A stretch of DNA of 64,000 nucleotides from Coptis chinensis (Eukaryota; Streptophyta; Magnoliopsida; Ranunculales; Ranunculaceae): the NCBI GenBank assembly GCA_015680905.1, contig CM027380.1, forward strand, positions 48,768,001 through 48,832,000, given 5' to 3'. The number at the start of each line of letters is the position of its first letter. Positions within the stretch are counted from its first letter, which is position 1. This document shows positions 46,258 to 57,100 of this stretch, piece by piece. The position numbers and the translations under genes are program-made. The notes under the pieces are model-generated. The model was not told the origin of the DNA. It worked only from the letters and a program-made list of their open reading frames with translations, and did not search any database.

Positions 46258-47617
46258 CTACTCTGTAGTTTTCTTCTTCTGGGCTCTAGTTTGAACAGCT
46301 GTACCCTCTATAATCACTTGTACATTCCTTGAAGAGATGTTTGAATCTCCAAAAAGTTCTGGTTCAGCATCCGACAAATCATCATCTTCGAGTCCAGCAA
46401 GCTCTTCAAAGATATTCCTTTCAGTACAAAACTGTTCTGCTTCAGTATTTCTTTGTCTACTCTGTTGGGTAGGGGTTTGGAACTCTACCACTGACCTTTC
46501 ATCCTCATTGTTTATTTCAAAGCTGCATTCCACCCTTCCTGGAGCGATCAAATTTATGTTACTTTGTGCTGCCCCTTCGCTATTACTTGCTTGGGCTTGC
46601 TGCCATGCCACTATCTGCATACAAGACCCACGTTGGCCATCTGTTACCTCATTTCCTGTTGCTCCCATATTACTGAGTTCCAATGGCTGCTATGTGATTG
46701 TTGTATCTGTTTCAAGATTTTCTGCACCAACTGCTGCCTAAGGATGCCTGGGTTCAGCTTCTGGTTGTCTCTCTGTTTCTATACCTTCATTTGTTTCTCT
46801 CGATAATTCAACCCTTCTTCCTTGCACTGCCCACCTTTGAACCCAAACTCTAGTGGTTCTGCCAGCGCACTTTTCAACTTCATGCCCAAATTTATTACAA
46901 GTTGTACACGACAGCGGCTTCCATGGATATTCTAATGGTATAGTAACCTCACGGTTTCCTACTTTCACATTTATGACTTCCTTGTATTCATAGTTAACGG
47001 GAAACTCAATACAAAACCGGGCAAAAGACAGCCTTTTCCTTCTTGCAGTGGCATCATCCATAAACATTAGACTCCCTCCCACCAAACTTGCAAGGTATGA
47101 CAACCCTTCAAAAGTCCACATCTCTTTGGGTACATCCATAAGTTTTACCCATAAAGGCACCGAGGCTACCTTCTTTTTATAGCTATCCACCTCCACAGTC
47201 CACGGCTTTACAACAAATACTCTCCCCGTGATGAAAATAGGTCCTTCATCTAGAACCATTTGTCTATCTTCCGAGCTTGTAAAACTCATGTAGAATAGTT
47301 CTTTGTCCGTAATGATATCAAACGCACCTTTTAGCTTCCATTTCTTCTGTAAGTGTTCCTTCACAAACAAAAAAGAGATTCTTTTGTCCATAAAGTATCC
47401 TACAAGGTATTCATCCCACTCTTTGATGCCTTGTTCTAATAAATCAGTGGGAAACTGAGCTACGCCATCCACCATGACAGGAGTGAATTCTTTGAAAGCA
47501 ACTGTTGATTCATGTGAGCCATTTTGTCCAAACAAGCGCCCTCCAAGAGTTGTTTCTATTTTCCCCATTTATGGTTGAAGATGATGAGTGAGGGGGAGGG
47601 TTACTCGATGGAGCCAT
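46258..47617 (-). pseudogene. LINE ORF1: DUF4283-like RNA-binding protein with zinc knuckle; broken
   Basis: The likely original start is the ATG at 47617 (MAPSSNPPPH), followed by a frameshift near 47530; the long frame is open at 47568-46738. It contains FTPVMVDGVAQFP, an RRM-like DUF4283 segment (FLFVKEHLQKKWKLKGAFD, PLWVKLMDVPKEMW) and a CX2CX4HX4C zinc knuckle (CTTCNKFGHEVEKC, about 46890). Two in-frame TAG codons (46738-46740 and about 46687-46689) separate it from an acidic C-terminal part ending at 46258. Both TAGs fit CAG-to-TAG decay. ORF1 proteins coat the LINE RNA. Confidence 0.82.
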
Positions 47618-48866
47618 CTTGTGCTTTTCGCCTTACCGGAACTCTCACTGTTATGCAATGGAGGATTTTACCCAGTAAGGCAAGAAAGCAAGGGTTAAGC
47701 AGATTATCCTAGGATGACAAGCTATTTTTAAACTAAAAGCGGTAAAAAAGAAAGCACAGGATCACTGTTGTAACTTAAGTTATATCACAACCGTTTTCCC
47801 CAAACTTGGTCCCCAGTAATTTAGAAATTAGAAAGATTTGAAGGCCTACCCTTTTTAAATATGCACAGGTTCACAACAAGACGTGTGCTTGCTGCCAACA
47901 ACTTGGGCGTATCACTAAATGTAATATGATGCCTTTAAATCTCATTATGGTGGTAGAAATTTTTGATGTCTAGGGCATTGATTTCATGGGTCCTTTTCCT
48001 ATTTTCCACGGCTTTATTTATATTCTTGTTGTCGTGGACTATGTTTCCAAATGGATAGAAGCCATGGGTTGCTATAGCAATGACCATAAGACAGTTGTGT
48101 TTTTTGTTAAGGAATCCATTTTTTGTCATTTTGGCATCCCTAAAGCCATTATCAGTGATGGCGGAATGCATTTTTGTAATAGAGTTGTTGCTTCATTAGT
48201 TAAGAAGTACGAAGTTACCCATAAGGTGGCTACTCCTTATCATCCATAGACTAGTGGCCAAGTAGAGGTCTCTAATAGGGAAATTAAAAAAATATTAGAA
48301 ATGACAGTCAATACTGATCGGAAAGATTGGTCTAAGTGTCCAACTGATGCCTTATGGGCATATCGGACAACTTTTAAAACTCCCATAGGAATGTCTCCCT
48401 TTAGACTTGTGTTTGGAAAACCTTGTCACTTTCCAGTTGAATTGGAGCACCGTGCTATGTGGGCTATAAAGAACCTTAACTTTAATATGGATGAGGCAGG
48501 TGTCAAGCGCAAATTACAATTAAATGAGCTTGAAGAAATTTGTAGCGATTCTTATGATCTCGCGAAGGATTATAAAGCTAACATGAAATGTGTTCATGAT
48601 AAACAAATTTTGCGTAAAGAGTTTGTGGTTGGTCAAAAGGTTTTGCTTTATAACTTTCATTTGCATATTTTCCCTGGAAAATTAAAAATCCGTTGGTCTG
48701 GTCCTTTTCTGGTTACTGAAGTCACCCCTTACGAGGCAATCACCTTGGTAAATTCCAAGGACAACAATATCTTTAAAGTTAATGACCAATGATTAAAACA
48801 TTTTCACGAGTTAATGTCCCCAGATGTGGAGGATGTCCTTTTACAAGACCCTGTCTATGAGGATTG

Positions 48867-49230
48867 ACCTTTGATGTTTGGTGTACTTCTTTTCATTTCC
48901 ATATATTGGTGAGTGCACCATTCAGGCAACCGGGCCCTCCTTTGGACTGTGTGGCTATAAGTACCGGATCCTAAGTCCACATTTAACGTAAATCACGTTT
49001 TCCACTCTTGCATGTTTTCTCGGTTTTTGAGTCATGTTTCTCTATGGAGTGATTTATGTCTTTATTTTTTTATTGTTTTCCTTTATATTAGACTTATTCA
49101 TAATAAATAAAAAATATTAAAACCTTATAAACAATAATCTAGCAAGTCTTGGAAATCTTACTTTAAAATACCCACATTTTTAAAACAAATTTTCTAAACT
49201 ATGTTTTCAAAAATTTGTTTGGGGGTGGGG
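48867..49230 (+). other. Conserved post-pol block and polypurine-like motif i, element E
   Basis: Same block as in A, B and F (GTGCACCATTCAGGCAACCG; here GTGGCTATAAGTACCGG, so the GTAAGT found elsewhere is ATAAGT). Ends in TTTGTTTGGGGGTGGGG at 49214-49230. Confidence 0.7.
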
Positions 49231-49791
49231 TGTTTGGTCTTTCCTTTCTTGATCACTCAACTTCCTATTCTTGTTGTTTATGCCGTTTAGTCGTATTTTG
49301 ATTCGGGTTGGCACTATCTATTAATTTAGATTTCTTATGATCATATAACTTATATTATTAACGCATTTTGAGGCATTTTCCATTTTTTTATATGTCAACC
49401 ACAGTTAGATTTGAGTTTTCTATAGATCATTGGATTGTACTTTCTCTGTTGATCGTTTTCATAGCTCATTCACTAAAATCAGACTGTTAACGAATCGAGA
49501 ATTTTAGTTTGAATTTTACGCGGCATAGAACAGGATGGGAATTTCGGAATTTGTTTTGGGCTTGGGCCCAAAAGTTTTCCCTACGTACGCACGTGTTTCG
49601 CACTTGATTTTTCCAAAAACCAAAACAGAGAAAGAAAAATACTTCGTGAGTTCTTCTTCTCTGCCTCCAAGAACACCATCGACCAAAAAAAAAACATACC
49701 AACCACCGTGACCCAATCCAATTTTTTCGATAGAGTTTCAATTCAAACACTTCCCCACCTTACTTCACCCCAAATTCAAAACCCAAACCCA
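49231..49791 (+). other. Non-coding spacer before ORF3, element E
   Basis: No supported ORF. Alignable in part with 20576-21259 of B, ending in a CCAAACCC-rich stretch before the ATG. Confidence 0.5.
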
Positions 49792-50933
49792 ATGGCTCCT
49801 CTTCCACCAAAGATTCTTCCAGAACAAGCTTTTATGGTGCCAAAATGGTTATTAGGAAGTGGCATAGTTTGTGGTATTCTCAAGAGGTGTTTTATCACAC
49901 TGATTTGGTGTATGATTTCTATAAAAAGAAGGAGTTTGGTGGTGGTCGGGTTTTTGTTAAGCTGAATGGTAGTCGGAGGGAGTTGACGATAGAAGTTTTG
50001 TCTGAGATTATGGGTATTGACCAAAAACCCATTGTACTCACAATGCAGGAGTCTCAACTTGGTGGAATCGAGCCCTTGATGAAGGAGATTATCTTGGAGG
50101 GCGTTTACAATACGAACTCGCACTGTGTTTGTCAGACGTCTCTGAGATGAAACTAGATGGTCGTGGCTCAGTGGGTTGGTAGAAATGTGATTTCTACCAT
50201 GAAAGCCAGTGACATCAATTTGAGTTGTTTGCACGTTCTTTGGACCCTTCAGAACAAGAGGTATGGGTTCTGCATACTTGAATTTTTGTTAAATGAGATT
50301 AAGGTTGTTGGTAAGTTGACCGCACCCTTCCTTACTTTGATTACAAAAGTTATGATGTATTGGGGTGGTGTTCCAACTTCTGCTAAGATTAATTTGAAGT
50401 TGCATGACAATGCTTGTATCATCCGAGAATGTATTAAGCGGGCTTGGAATTTGCCGGAAGCTAGGCATTTTGAGACAGCAATGGATGAGGAAGACACGAC
50501 GTGTTTTGATGCTGATGCTTTGGAAAGGGATACTACAGATGTAGCCCATATCCCGCTACTTCATCGTGGCCTACGAACTTTCCATACTTAGTATGAGATG
50601 ATTCGTACATGCCAACATTTTATGAATGACCTATGTGAGGCTATTCAGACTAGGCAGCGTACCATTCTCACTAACTAAGCGAAGCTACAGGAGAATTTTG
50701 AGTTGCTTAGTGATAGTCACCAGGACATCTAGGTGAACATGGAGACTCTCGTCCAGAGCAACACGGAGCATTGGGAAGCTATGGATGCTTTTATAGAGCT
50801 ACAACGCACGTTTCAAGTAGAAGTTCTAGGATGATTGCTACCTCATGAGGCTTCTTCTTCCGCTGACTCTAACAAGCATAAGCATCGTAGACGTAGGACG
50901 GATGGCTCTGGCCCATCCTCATCTCGTGGCTAG
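49792..50933 (+). pseudogene. ORF3 of element E, broken
   Basis: The ATG at 49792 starts MAPLPPKILPEQAF and meets a frameshift near 49850. From there the frame holds WYSQEVFYHTDLVYDFYKKK, FVKLNGSRRELTIEVLSEI and a TGA near 50147. The next stretch (50157-50591) has VAQWVGRNVISTMKASDINL, LHVLWTLQNKRYGFCILEFL and FLTLITKVMM. Further stops split the coiled-coil part. The end is recognisable as HKHRRRRTDGSG followed by a stop at 50931-50933, like B. Same family as ORF3 in A and B. Confidence 0.75.
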
Positions 50934-51242
50934 TTGTTGTGTTAGATTATTGTTGTTAGGAAATTTCACTATTTTAAGTAAAATAATTTTTATTCCAAGT
51001 TGTTAGTTAAGTAGTTAATAATGAATTGTGTATTTAGTTGTTATTTGAATTTTGAGTTAATTTAAATTTTTTCCTGAGAATGCTTTCTATTTTTTATGAA
51101 TTCCACCTTCCCGATTTGTTTGGGGGTGGTATTATTTGTTTAAGCATCGTATTTTTCCATATGCACTTGTTTTTTAAGTTAAAATTTCAAAGATTTGTGA
51201 GAATATAGGTAATGTGAGCATGTTGCTAATGTGGTATAGCTA
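50934..51242 (+). other. Spacer after ORF3 of E with polypurine-like motif ii and left target duplication
   Basis: Contains CCACCTTCCCGATTTGTTTG, then GGGGTGG (motif ii, 51116-51127). Ends in AGCTA (51238-51242), the left copy of the target duplication of F. Confidence 0.75.
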
Positions 51243-52718
51243 TGATAAGAGCCAAAAACAGTAGTTTTAACCCTGTAACAGTCATACTATTAGACCAATT
51301 ATGTGAGTAATAATTAAGAGTTAACACTGATGACGTGTTTTTATGCATTTCAGGCTTCAAAGTCCATTATGTGCAGAAATGTGCCACTTTAGCGAGATAA
51401 AGGAGCAAAGGTCGGTTACTAAGGAGTTTCGTGATTAAAGGCCAAGATTCAAGAAGATAAAGCCTTTCTAAAGCCTGGTCAAAAGCTGAAAAGTCGACAC
51501 GGGCAGAAACAGCACACAAGTCAGCAGAACTTCCGAAGGCCGTATCTTTGGACTCAGACCTCGGAATGGGGCCTACCTTATGTCATAACGACCGGCTTGG
51601 AAAGAGCTTTCCAATGGTCTAAGCCTTGACCCAATCAGAGGAGCAGAAGTGGACGAAAAGTCTGTTGAAGCCAACTGCAGCTAAAAAGACCTTTTTGGAC
51701 TGAAAGAATTGGGTTTTGGGTTCTCTGGCCCAAAACATGGATCCAAGCCCATGCACGATTTTTGGATCTGAATGTATAAAAACCAAAGCTTCACTCTTTG
51801 TTAAAGGTAGCTAGTTAGACCTAAAACAATATAGATAATTCTAGATCTAGTTTAATTAATTAAATTAAGTTTTAGTTCCATTTTCAATTCTTGTTTTAGA
51901 TTAAGTCTTTGAATCATTGTTCTTGATTGATTAGATAAATAAAATAGTTATTCTTGTCAATTTTGATTTTTGTCATTTACAATTTATTAGATCTAATTTC
52001 AATTCTTGTTATCATTCAATTCTTAGTTATTAATTAGATTTCGATTATTGTTTAGTTAAATTTCATAAAGTTAGAATCTTTGTAATATGTTGTATTCAAT
52101 TTCAATGGGAAATGATGGTTTGATGAATCAAGGCTAAAACCTCCATTAGAGGGGTTGATGAAGCCTTGATAAAAACTTAGTTGTATAGTGTAGAAGCGTT
52201 GTAGAGTCTATTCCATTCTAGAAGGTCGTGTTTCGCCATGAGAATGGGTGGACGACCTCACATGCTAGTTATAATTGGTAGAAATGCCATGTTAATTTAG
52301 GGATTAGAGCGAGCAATTCTTACCGTAAGAACGTAGGAATTGGATTACAATGATCTATTCTAGGTGATTAAGTTGGATTCGAGGTGGATTCAATTCCCTC
52401 TAATTCTTTATCTAGATTCAAGAACATTAGTATTTCCATATATTTAAGTAGTGACATTCAACATATTGCTTTTCATATTGCATCGTAGTATAATTCCCCT
52501 TCGTAAAACTCTCATTAGACTTAAGACCGACTAATTAGACTAGAAAACATTCCATGCTAGAGCACTAGGAGTGGAACGAATTTGTTACTCCACTCTATTT
52601 CGATAGAATTGAGAGTAGAATCTTTGATAAACATAAGCTCATAAGAAAGTTTTAGTTGACTTACGTTTTGGGTTTATCGTTCATTTCGTAGGTAAACTAT
52701 TCAATTTTATCATTATCA
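51243..52718 (+). repeat. 5' LTR of element F
   Basis: TGATAAGAGCC at 51243 to TCATTATCA at 52718. The TATA box TGTATAAAAACC is at about 51773-51784. The middle ~900 bp is nearly identical to the 3' LTR; both ends are more diverged. Confidence 0.92.
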
Positions 52719-52720
52719 AA

Positions 52721-52733
52721 TGGCGCCGCTGCC
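52721..52733 (+). other. Primer-binding site of element F (tRNA-Asp type)
   Basis: TGGCGCCGCTGCC two bases after the 5' LTR. Confidence 0.9.
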
Positions 52734-52864
52734 ATCTTAGTTTCACTTTAGCATTGTTTTCATAGTAGAATTAGTCATTTTTAAGTCCCATTAAACCCAC
52801 CCACCCTTGTTTGATTCATACTGTGGTTATCTATTTCAGCGTTGAAAAATTCCACGAAAAATTA

Positions 52865-53040
52865 CACTGAGCGCGACCGCGCCTATAAGGAGCGCACCTG
52901 CGCCCTATAGCCTGGAACACGAGCGCGACCTGCCCGATTTTTCTTGGACCACGAAGCGACCCGTCATACCGGCGCGACCAGCTAACTTTATTAGAAGAAC
53001 ACGGAGCGATCACGCTTCTATCTGAAGCGCTGCGCCTCTA
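52865..53040 (+). repeat. GC-rich leader repeats of element F
   Basis: Imperfect GAGCGCGACC/GAGCGCACCTGCGCCC motifs in the untranslated leader, more decayed than in B (14215-14345). Confidence 0.65.
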
Positions 53041-53274
53041 AGCAAAATTTTCGGATTTTCTACGAGGTTTGTTTGAACTTTGATTTTTAAGTTTTTTCGG
53101 TGTTCTAACTTGTTATTTACATCTTGAACACGCGTAAACAAGACGCTATTCATAAGCGAAGCAAGGACGCTTATCAGGTATTCCTTTCTTCCATACCTCG
53201 TGATCTCCGGTTAGAGGTTCATATTAATATATCAAGATTGTTTGGATTGTTTTCGTGTTTAGACTTAGACTTGC

Positions 53275-54570
53275 ATGAGATTAAGGTCTGGTCGGAGAAA
53301 AACACCGAACGTAATTAACCGTCAACGTCAACAAACAAATCTATTGAGTATACCAATCACTACACCTCTAACTACTATCCTACCAACCACACCTGACATA
53401 ATGGCTGAAGAAAGAGAGACTCCTCTCTCCGACTTTTACAAAGCCTTGAGCGATAGCCCTAAATCTTGCATCGTTCTAGCAGACCCAGTGGGGGATTTTC
53501 GAATTCCCCCAAACATATTTAATTTGTTACCCGTTTTTCATGCTTATCAGCACATGCGTAGGATTGAACAAGTCCTTACAACATTCCACCATCCTACGGT
53601 TGGTGCGGAACAAATTAAATTGAGGGTATTCCCTTTCACCTTAGGCGATAAAGGCGTCTTGGTTAAGCTGTCAAAGCCTAATTCTGTGGACTCGTGGGCC
53701 AAACTTGTTCAGCTGTTTATGGAACATTTTTACCCACCCCTAAAGACGGATGAAATGCTTTCCAAGATTCACTTCTTTTGACAGAATCCTCATGAATCAT
53801 TTTCAGAGGCTTGGAATCGTTTCACCGATCTCCTTATAGAGTGTCCACACCATCACCTAGCAAAAGACACGTTAGTTCGTGCCTTTTTCAAAGGACTTCT
53901 ACACCACCATAAAGAAGTCCTAGACATAATGAATGGGGGTAGTTTCCTAAGTAAAGGAGCCTCAGAGGCATATAAATTTTTGGAAGATCAGACTAAGCGT
54001 AATAATAATTGGGGGGGTAGTGACGATTACTCCCGCTCCGCTAGTTCTTCTTCAACAGTTAAGGCTACCAGTATGTTTGAGGTTAAATCAGATCCTGAGC
54101 TTAAAACTCTAATTGAATCCCTCACAAAAAGGTAGAGGCCATTTATGTACAACAAAAGCCTATCCCCGTCATGAATGTAAATTCAAATCCATGTAGTTTT
54201 ACATTTGGAGTCCCGAGCATCCCGGCTCCCCGTGTCTATAGCCTATGAACATTCTTGTTCTATTAGTAGTGAACCTAACGCCCCTTAGAGACAAAATCCC
54301 AACTTCGGTTGGAGAAATAACCAACAAGTCACACCTACAGGGTACAATAATCAATATGTTAGGCCAACGCACAGTTATAACCAAGCTCCACTACAACAAG
54401 GACAGGATCAGGGTAATTATAATAACCAAGCGCAACCTCAACAAGGTCAAGCACAAGGTCAATGTAGTTATAATAATTATAATTCTAATAGAGGTATCAT
54501 TCCGGTAAATAATAACTATCAAAATCCGCCCATAAATAATCAACGCGAGATAGTTCCAGTCACACCACCC
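53275..54570 (+). pseudogene. gag of element F, broken
   Basis: The ATG at 53275 begins MRLRSGRRKTPNVINRQRQQ, virtually the same as B. The frame is open for 168 codons to a TGA (53779-53781). It continues in the same frame through FTDLLIECPHHHLAKDTLVR and EVLDIMNGGSFLSKGASEAY to about 54133, where a run of A residues marks a frameshift. The zinc-knuckle region (about 54180-54240) is damaged. The Gln/Asn/Gly-rich stretch (about 54370-54480) is recognisable. Confidence 0.85.
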
Positions 54571-55730
54571 GTGACTACTACACCCACACAACCGGATCGT
54601 CTTGACACCTTCATACAAGTGAGCCAACAACTTTTCCAAACCATGGCTCAATCTAACCAACACATTCTACAATCCGTTAATAATTTAAACCAACAGTTAA
54701 CCCAAGAGAAAGCCCAACCAAAAGGCGCGTTTCCAGGCCAAGCGATACCCAACCCTAGAACAGCAAACACAGCCTTTGAGGTAAACGGTAATACTAGTAC
54801 AGGAACTACAACCGTAGGTGAGCTAAATGCCATCACCACTCTCCGTTCTGGAAGAGTGGTTGATAACAAAGTAACTATGCCTATAGTTACCCCATCAGTA
54901 CTCCCTACACCGGATATCGAACTAGATACCGAAATAGAAACTGAAGAACCTACCATTGTAGAGGTACTAGTTAAACCACATCCTAAGAAACAGAAAGCCA
55001 AGGTTACACATCAAGTCGAGCCATACGCTAAATATAGAGCGAAACCACCGTTCCCTCAGAAATTAGCCATGCTAACCAGGGATACTAACTTTGAGGAGAT
55101 TAGGAACGTTTTCAAAAATCTAACGATAAACCTTCCTTTTCTCGAAGCTATAAAAAAGCTACCTAACCACGCTAAGTTTCTTAAGGAGTTGTGCACTACT
55201 AGGCGTAAGACCAACATACCTAAAGACGCCTTTCTAACTGAACAGTTCTCAATTTTATCCGAAAATAATGGAATTGTTAAGTACAAGGACCCCCGGTAGA
55301 TCCTATTAGACAATGCACCTTAGGAGATTCTCACACGACGACCGCACTACTAGACTGGGGGGGCTAGTGTTAACTTACTCCGTTTTTTATTTGTATAAAC
55401 AAATAGGTCTAGAGGAGATGCAACCTACTAAAATGACATTGCAATTAGTCGATCGGTCTATTAAGTATCCTAAGGGTGTGGTTGAAAACGTCTTTGGTTA
55501 AAGTCCAAAATTTTTACTACCGGCCGACCGTTATCCTCGACCACGAAGTCACTAACGACTCTGTACCTATCATTTTAGGGCGTCCCTTCTTGGCTCGCCA
55601 ACGGCGGCTCATAAACTGCCGTGATGGTTCGATGTCCTTGTCCTTTGGCCATCTTTCCGTTGAGGTAAATGTTTTCAAAATGAGGACCACGAAGATCCTA
55701 ATTCATCTACAAATGGTGAGGTTAGCATAA
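54571..55730 (+). pseudogene. Protease region of element F, broken
   Basis: Open at 54571-55299: the linker (FIQVSQQLFQTMAQSNQHIL, LNAITTLRSGRVVDNKVT) and LAMLTRDTNFEEIRNVFKNL. Frameshifts then disrupt the active-site region (DWGG-ASVNL instead of DLGASVNL, about 55350) and the second half (LEEMQPTKMTLQLVDRSIKY at 55410 on; VPIILGRPFLA at about 55565). Confidence 0.82.
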
Positions 55731-56565
55731 TCGAGAGCTTAGCTCAAGATTACTTCAAAAAACATGTTTCGGAGAAACAGATTAACAAATTCCTTTCCTT
55801 CGAAATTTCGACTTTAACAATGACTCGGTAGTAGCTAAATCAAAGAAGAATTCCTGCAACTCTTTTGCACCGCTTCTTTACCACTTCAGCGAGTCCCCCT
55901 TGCCAACAACCATTCATCCCTTGATGCTATGACGGAAGATGAATTTTTCAATCTCTATCCGGTGATCCTTTTGACCCACCTATTGAGGAATGTCTTGCAT
56001 ATATCAAGATTTTCGATGATATGGACTTGAGAGCTCTAGGTGAGAATCATTCACCTTCCATCACCAATATTCCCCACCCTCCACCTTTTCAAAGGAACCT
56101 CGAAGTTTGCACTTTCGATCTTTTAGTTTCTCCGTGCTTCATGATTTTTTAAATCCACCTAGTAAACAAATACTTCCCAAGGATAAACCACTTGACACCT
56201 TCATTTTCAGACTTGAGACAGTCCCTAACTACACCATGAATGAGTTTTGTGCTAAACCCACATCCTCATTTTTTCCATGCTTTCCCTCTAAAACTTATCC
56301 CAATCCACCATATTTTCCACAACCATTCACTTTTCCACACTTATTCACTAGGACACCCTCTCGTTCAAAGATGAAACATAAGGTGCATGCTCGGTTATGT
56401 TATAGGTCTATCCGACTTCGCTTTCATTCCACTAGGCTGCGTCGTAGGAAATCTTGGTGCTTGATTGTGTTTGGATATGTTTTCTGCGATATTTATTTAT
56501 GGAACGATCCACAACTATTTCGGTTGTTGATATATGATAAACTGCATATTCATACATATGTTTAG
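55731..56565 (+). pseudogene. Replacement C-terminal tail of element F
   Basis: After a decayed linker (55731-56106) the frame is open from 56107 to the stop after HIHTYV. It closely parallels the tail of C: FLNPPSKQIL, TFIFRLETVP, NEFCAKPTSS, a Pro/Phe-rich part, TPSRSKMKHKVHARL, an Arg-rich part (RSIRLRFHSTRLRRRKS) and the hydrophobic, aromatic end (VFGYVFCDIYLWNDPQLF). The two tails align over about 150 residues with few changes, more conserved than the linker. Confidence 0.75.
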
Positions 56566-56960
56566 ATAAGTCTAGGGAATCTGACTATAAACGACTCAAT
56601 TTTTGTGTTTGGTGCAATTCCTTTCATTTCCATATATTGGTGAATGCACCATTCAGGTAACCGGGCCCTCCCTATGGAGTGTGTGGTTGTAAGTACCGGA
56701 TCTTAAGTCCATGGTTCACATGATTCATGTTTTCCACTCTTGCATGTTTTCTTGGTTTTTGAGTCATGTTTCTCTATGGTGTGAATTATGTCTTTACTGC
56801 TTATTGTTTTACTTTATATTAAACCTAATTCATAAAAAGTAAAAAAGTTTAAAGCTATAAAAATAGTAATCTAGCAAGTCTCGAGAATCTGACCTAAAAA
56901 GACCCACGTTTTAAAACAAATTTTTACAAACCTGTTTTCAAAAATTTGTTTGGGGGTGGG
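56566..56960 (+). other. Conserved post-pol block and polypurine-like motif i, element F
   Basis: GTGTGGTTGTAAGTACCGG at about 56683 and TTTGTTTGGGGGTGGGG at 56945-56961, as in B although the upstream gene differs. Confidence 0.7.
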
Positions 56961-56999
56961 GTGTTGGTTTTTCCATTCTTGATCACACACGTAGGCTGG

Positions 57000-57100
57000 G
57001 AACCACTTATGGTTCTTGCTAGCAATTGTTCTTAGACTTGCCATGCCCGCTGAAATACAAGACCCATGGTGCTATTGGGTAGATAATATGCATGTCCGGG
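57000..57100 (+). pseudogene. ORF4 remnant of element F (about 100 bp)
   Basis: Encodes a piece matching the middle of ORF4 in A (FLLAFVLGLAMP-like, IQDPWCYWVDNMHV). ORF3 and the rest of ORF4 are deleted on both sides, joining motif i directly to this remnant and then to the sequence normally found after ORF4 (GGGAGATAAGGTAAG, 57098 on). Confidence 0.7.

Larger units (their letters stand above)
41955..47842 (-). mobile_element. L1-type LINE inserted in integrase of E
   Basis: 5.9 kb minus-strand non-LTR retrotransposon with ORF1, ORF2 and a 3' poly(A) tail, seen as T residues at 41954-41969. GGCCT on both sides (41950-41954 and 47843-47847) is the likely target-site duplication. It looks close to full length: about 225 bp of 5' sequence precedes ORF1. 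The RNase H domain after RT is typical of a plant L1 subgroup. Both ORFs are broken. Confidence 0.9.
41741..48866 (+). pseudogene. Integrase of element E, split by the LINE insertion
   Basis: The zinc-binding part ([12 protein letters not shown]) ends at the insertion point after TTTTTATTGGCCT (41954). The reading resumes at 47848 with ACCCTTTTTAAATATGCACA and continues through the second zinc cysteines, the core (DFMGPFPIFHGFIY, first Asp; [17 protein letters not shown], second Asp; [16 protein letters not shown], Glu) and the C-terminal GPY/F-like part ([20 protein letters not shown]), ending near 48866. The D,D,E set is still readable, but stops interrupt the frame (for example TAG at 48247-48249). 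Confidence 0.88.

Noticed and set aside
42482..46806. Plus-strand frames inside the LINE (for example 46337-46741)
   Set aside because: Antisense to well-supported ORF1 and ORF2 of the LINE, with Ser-rich or random composition.
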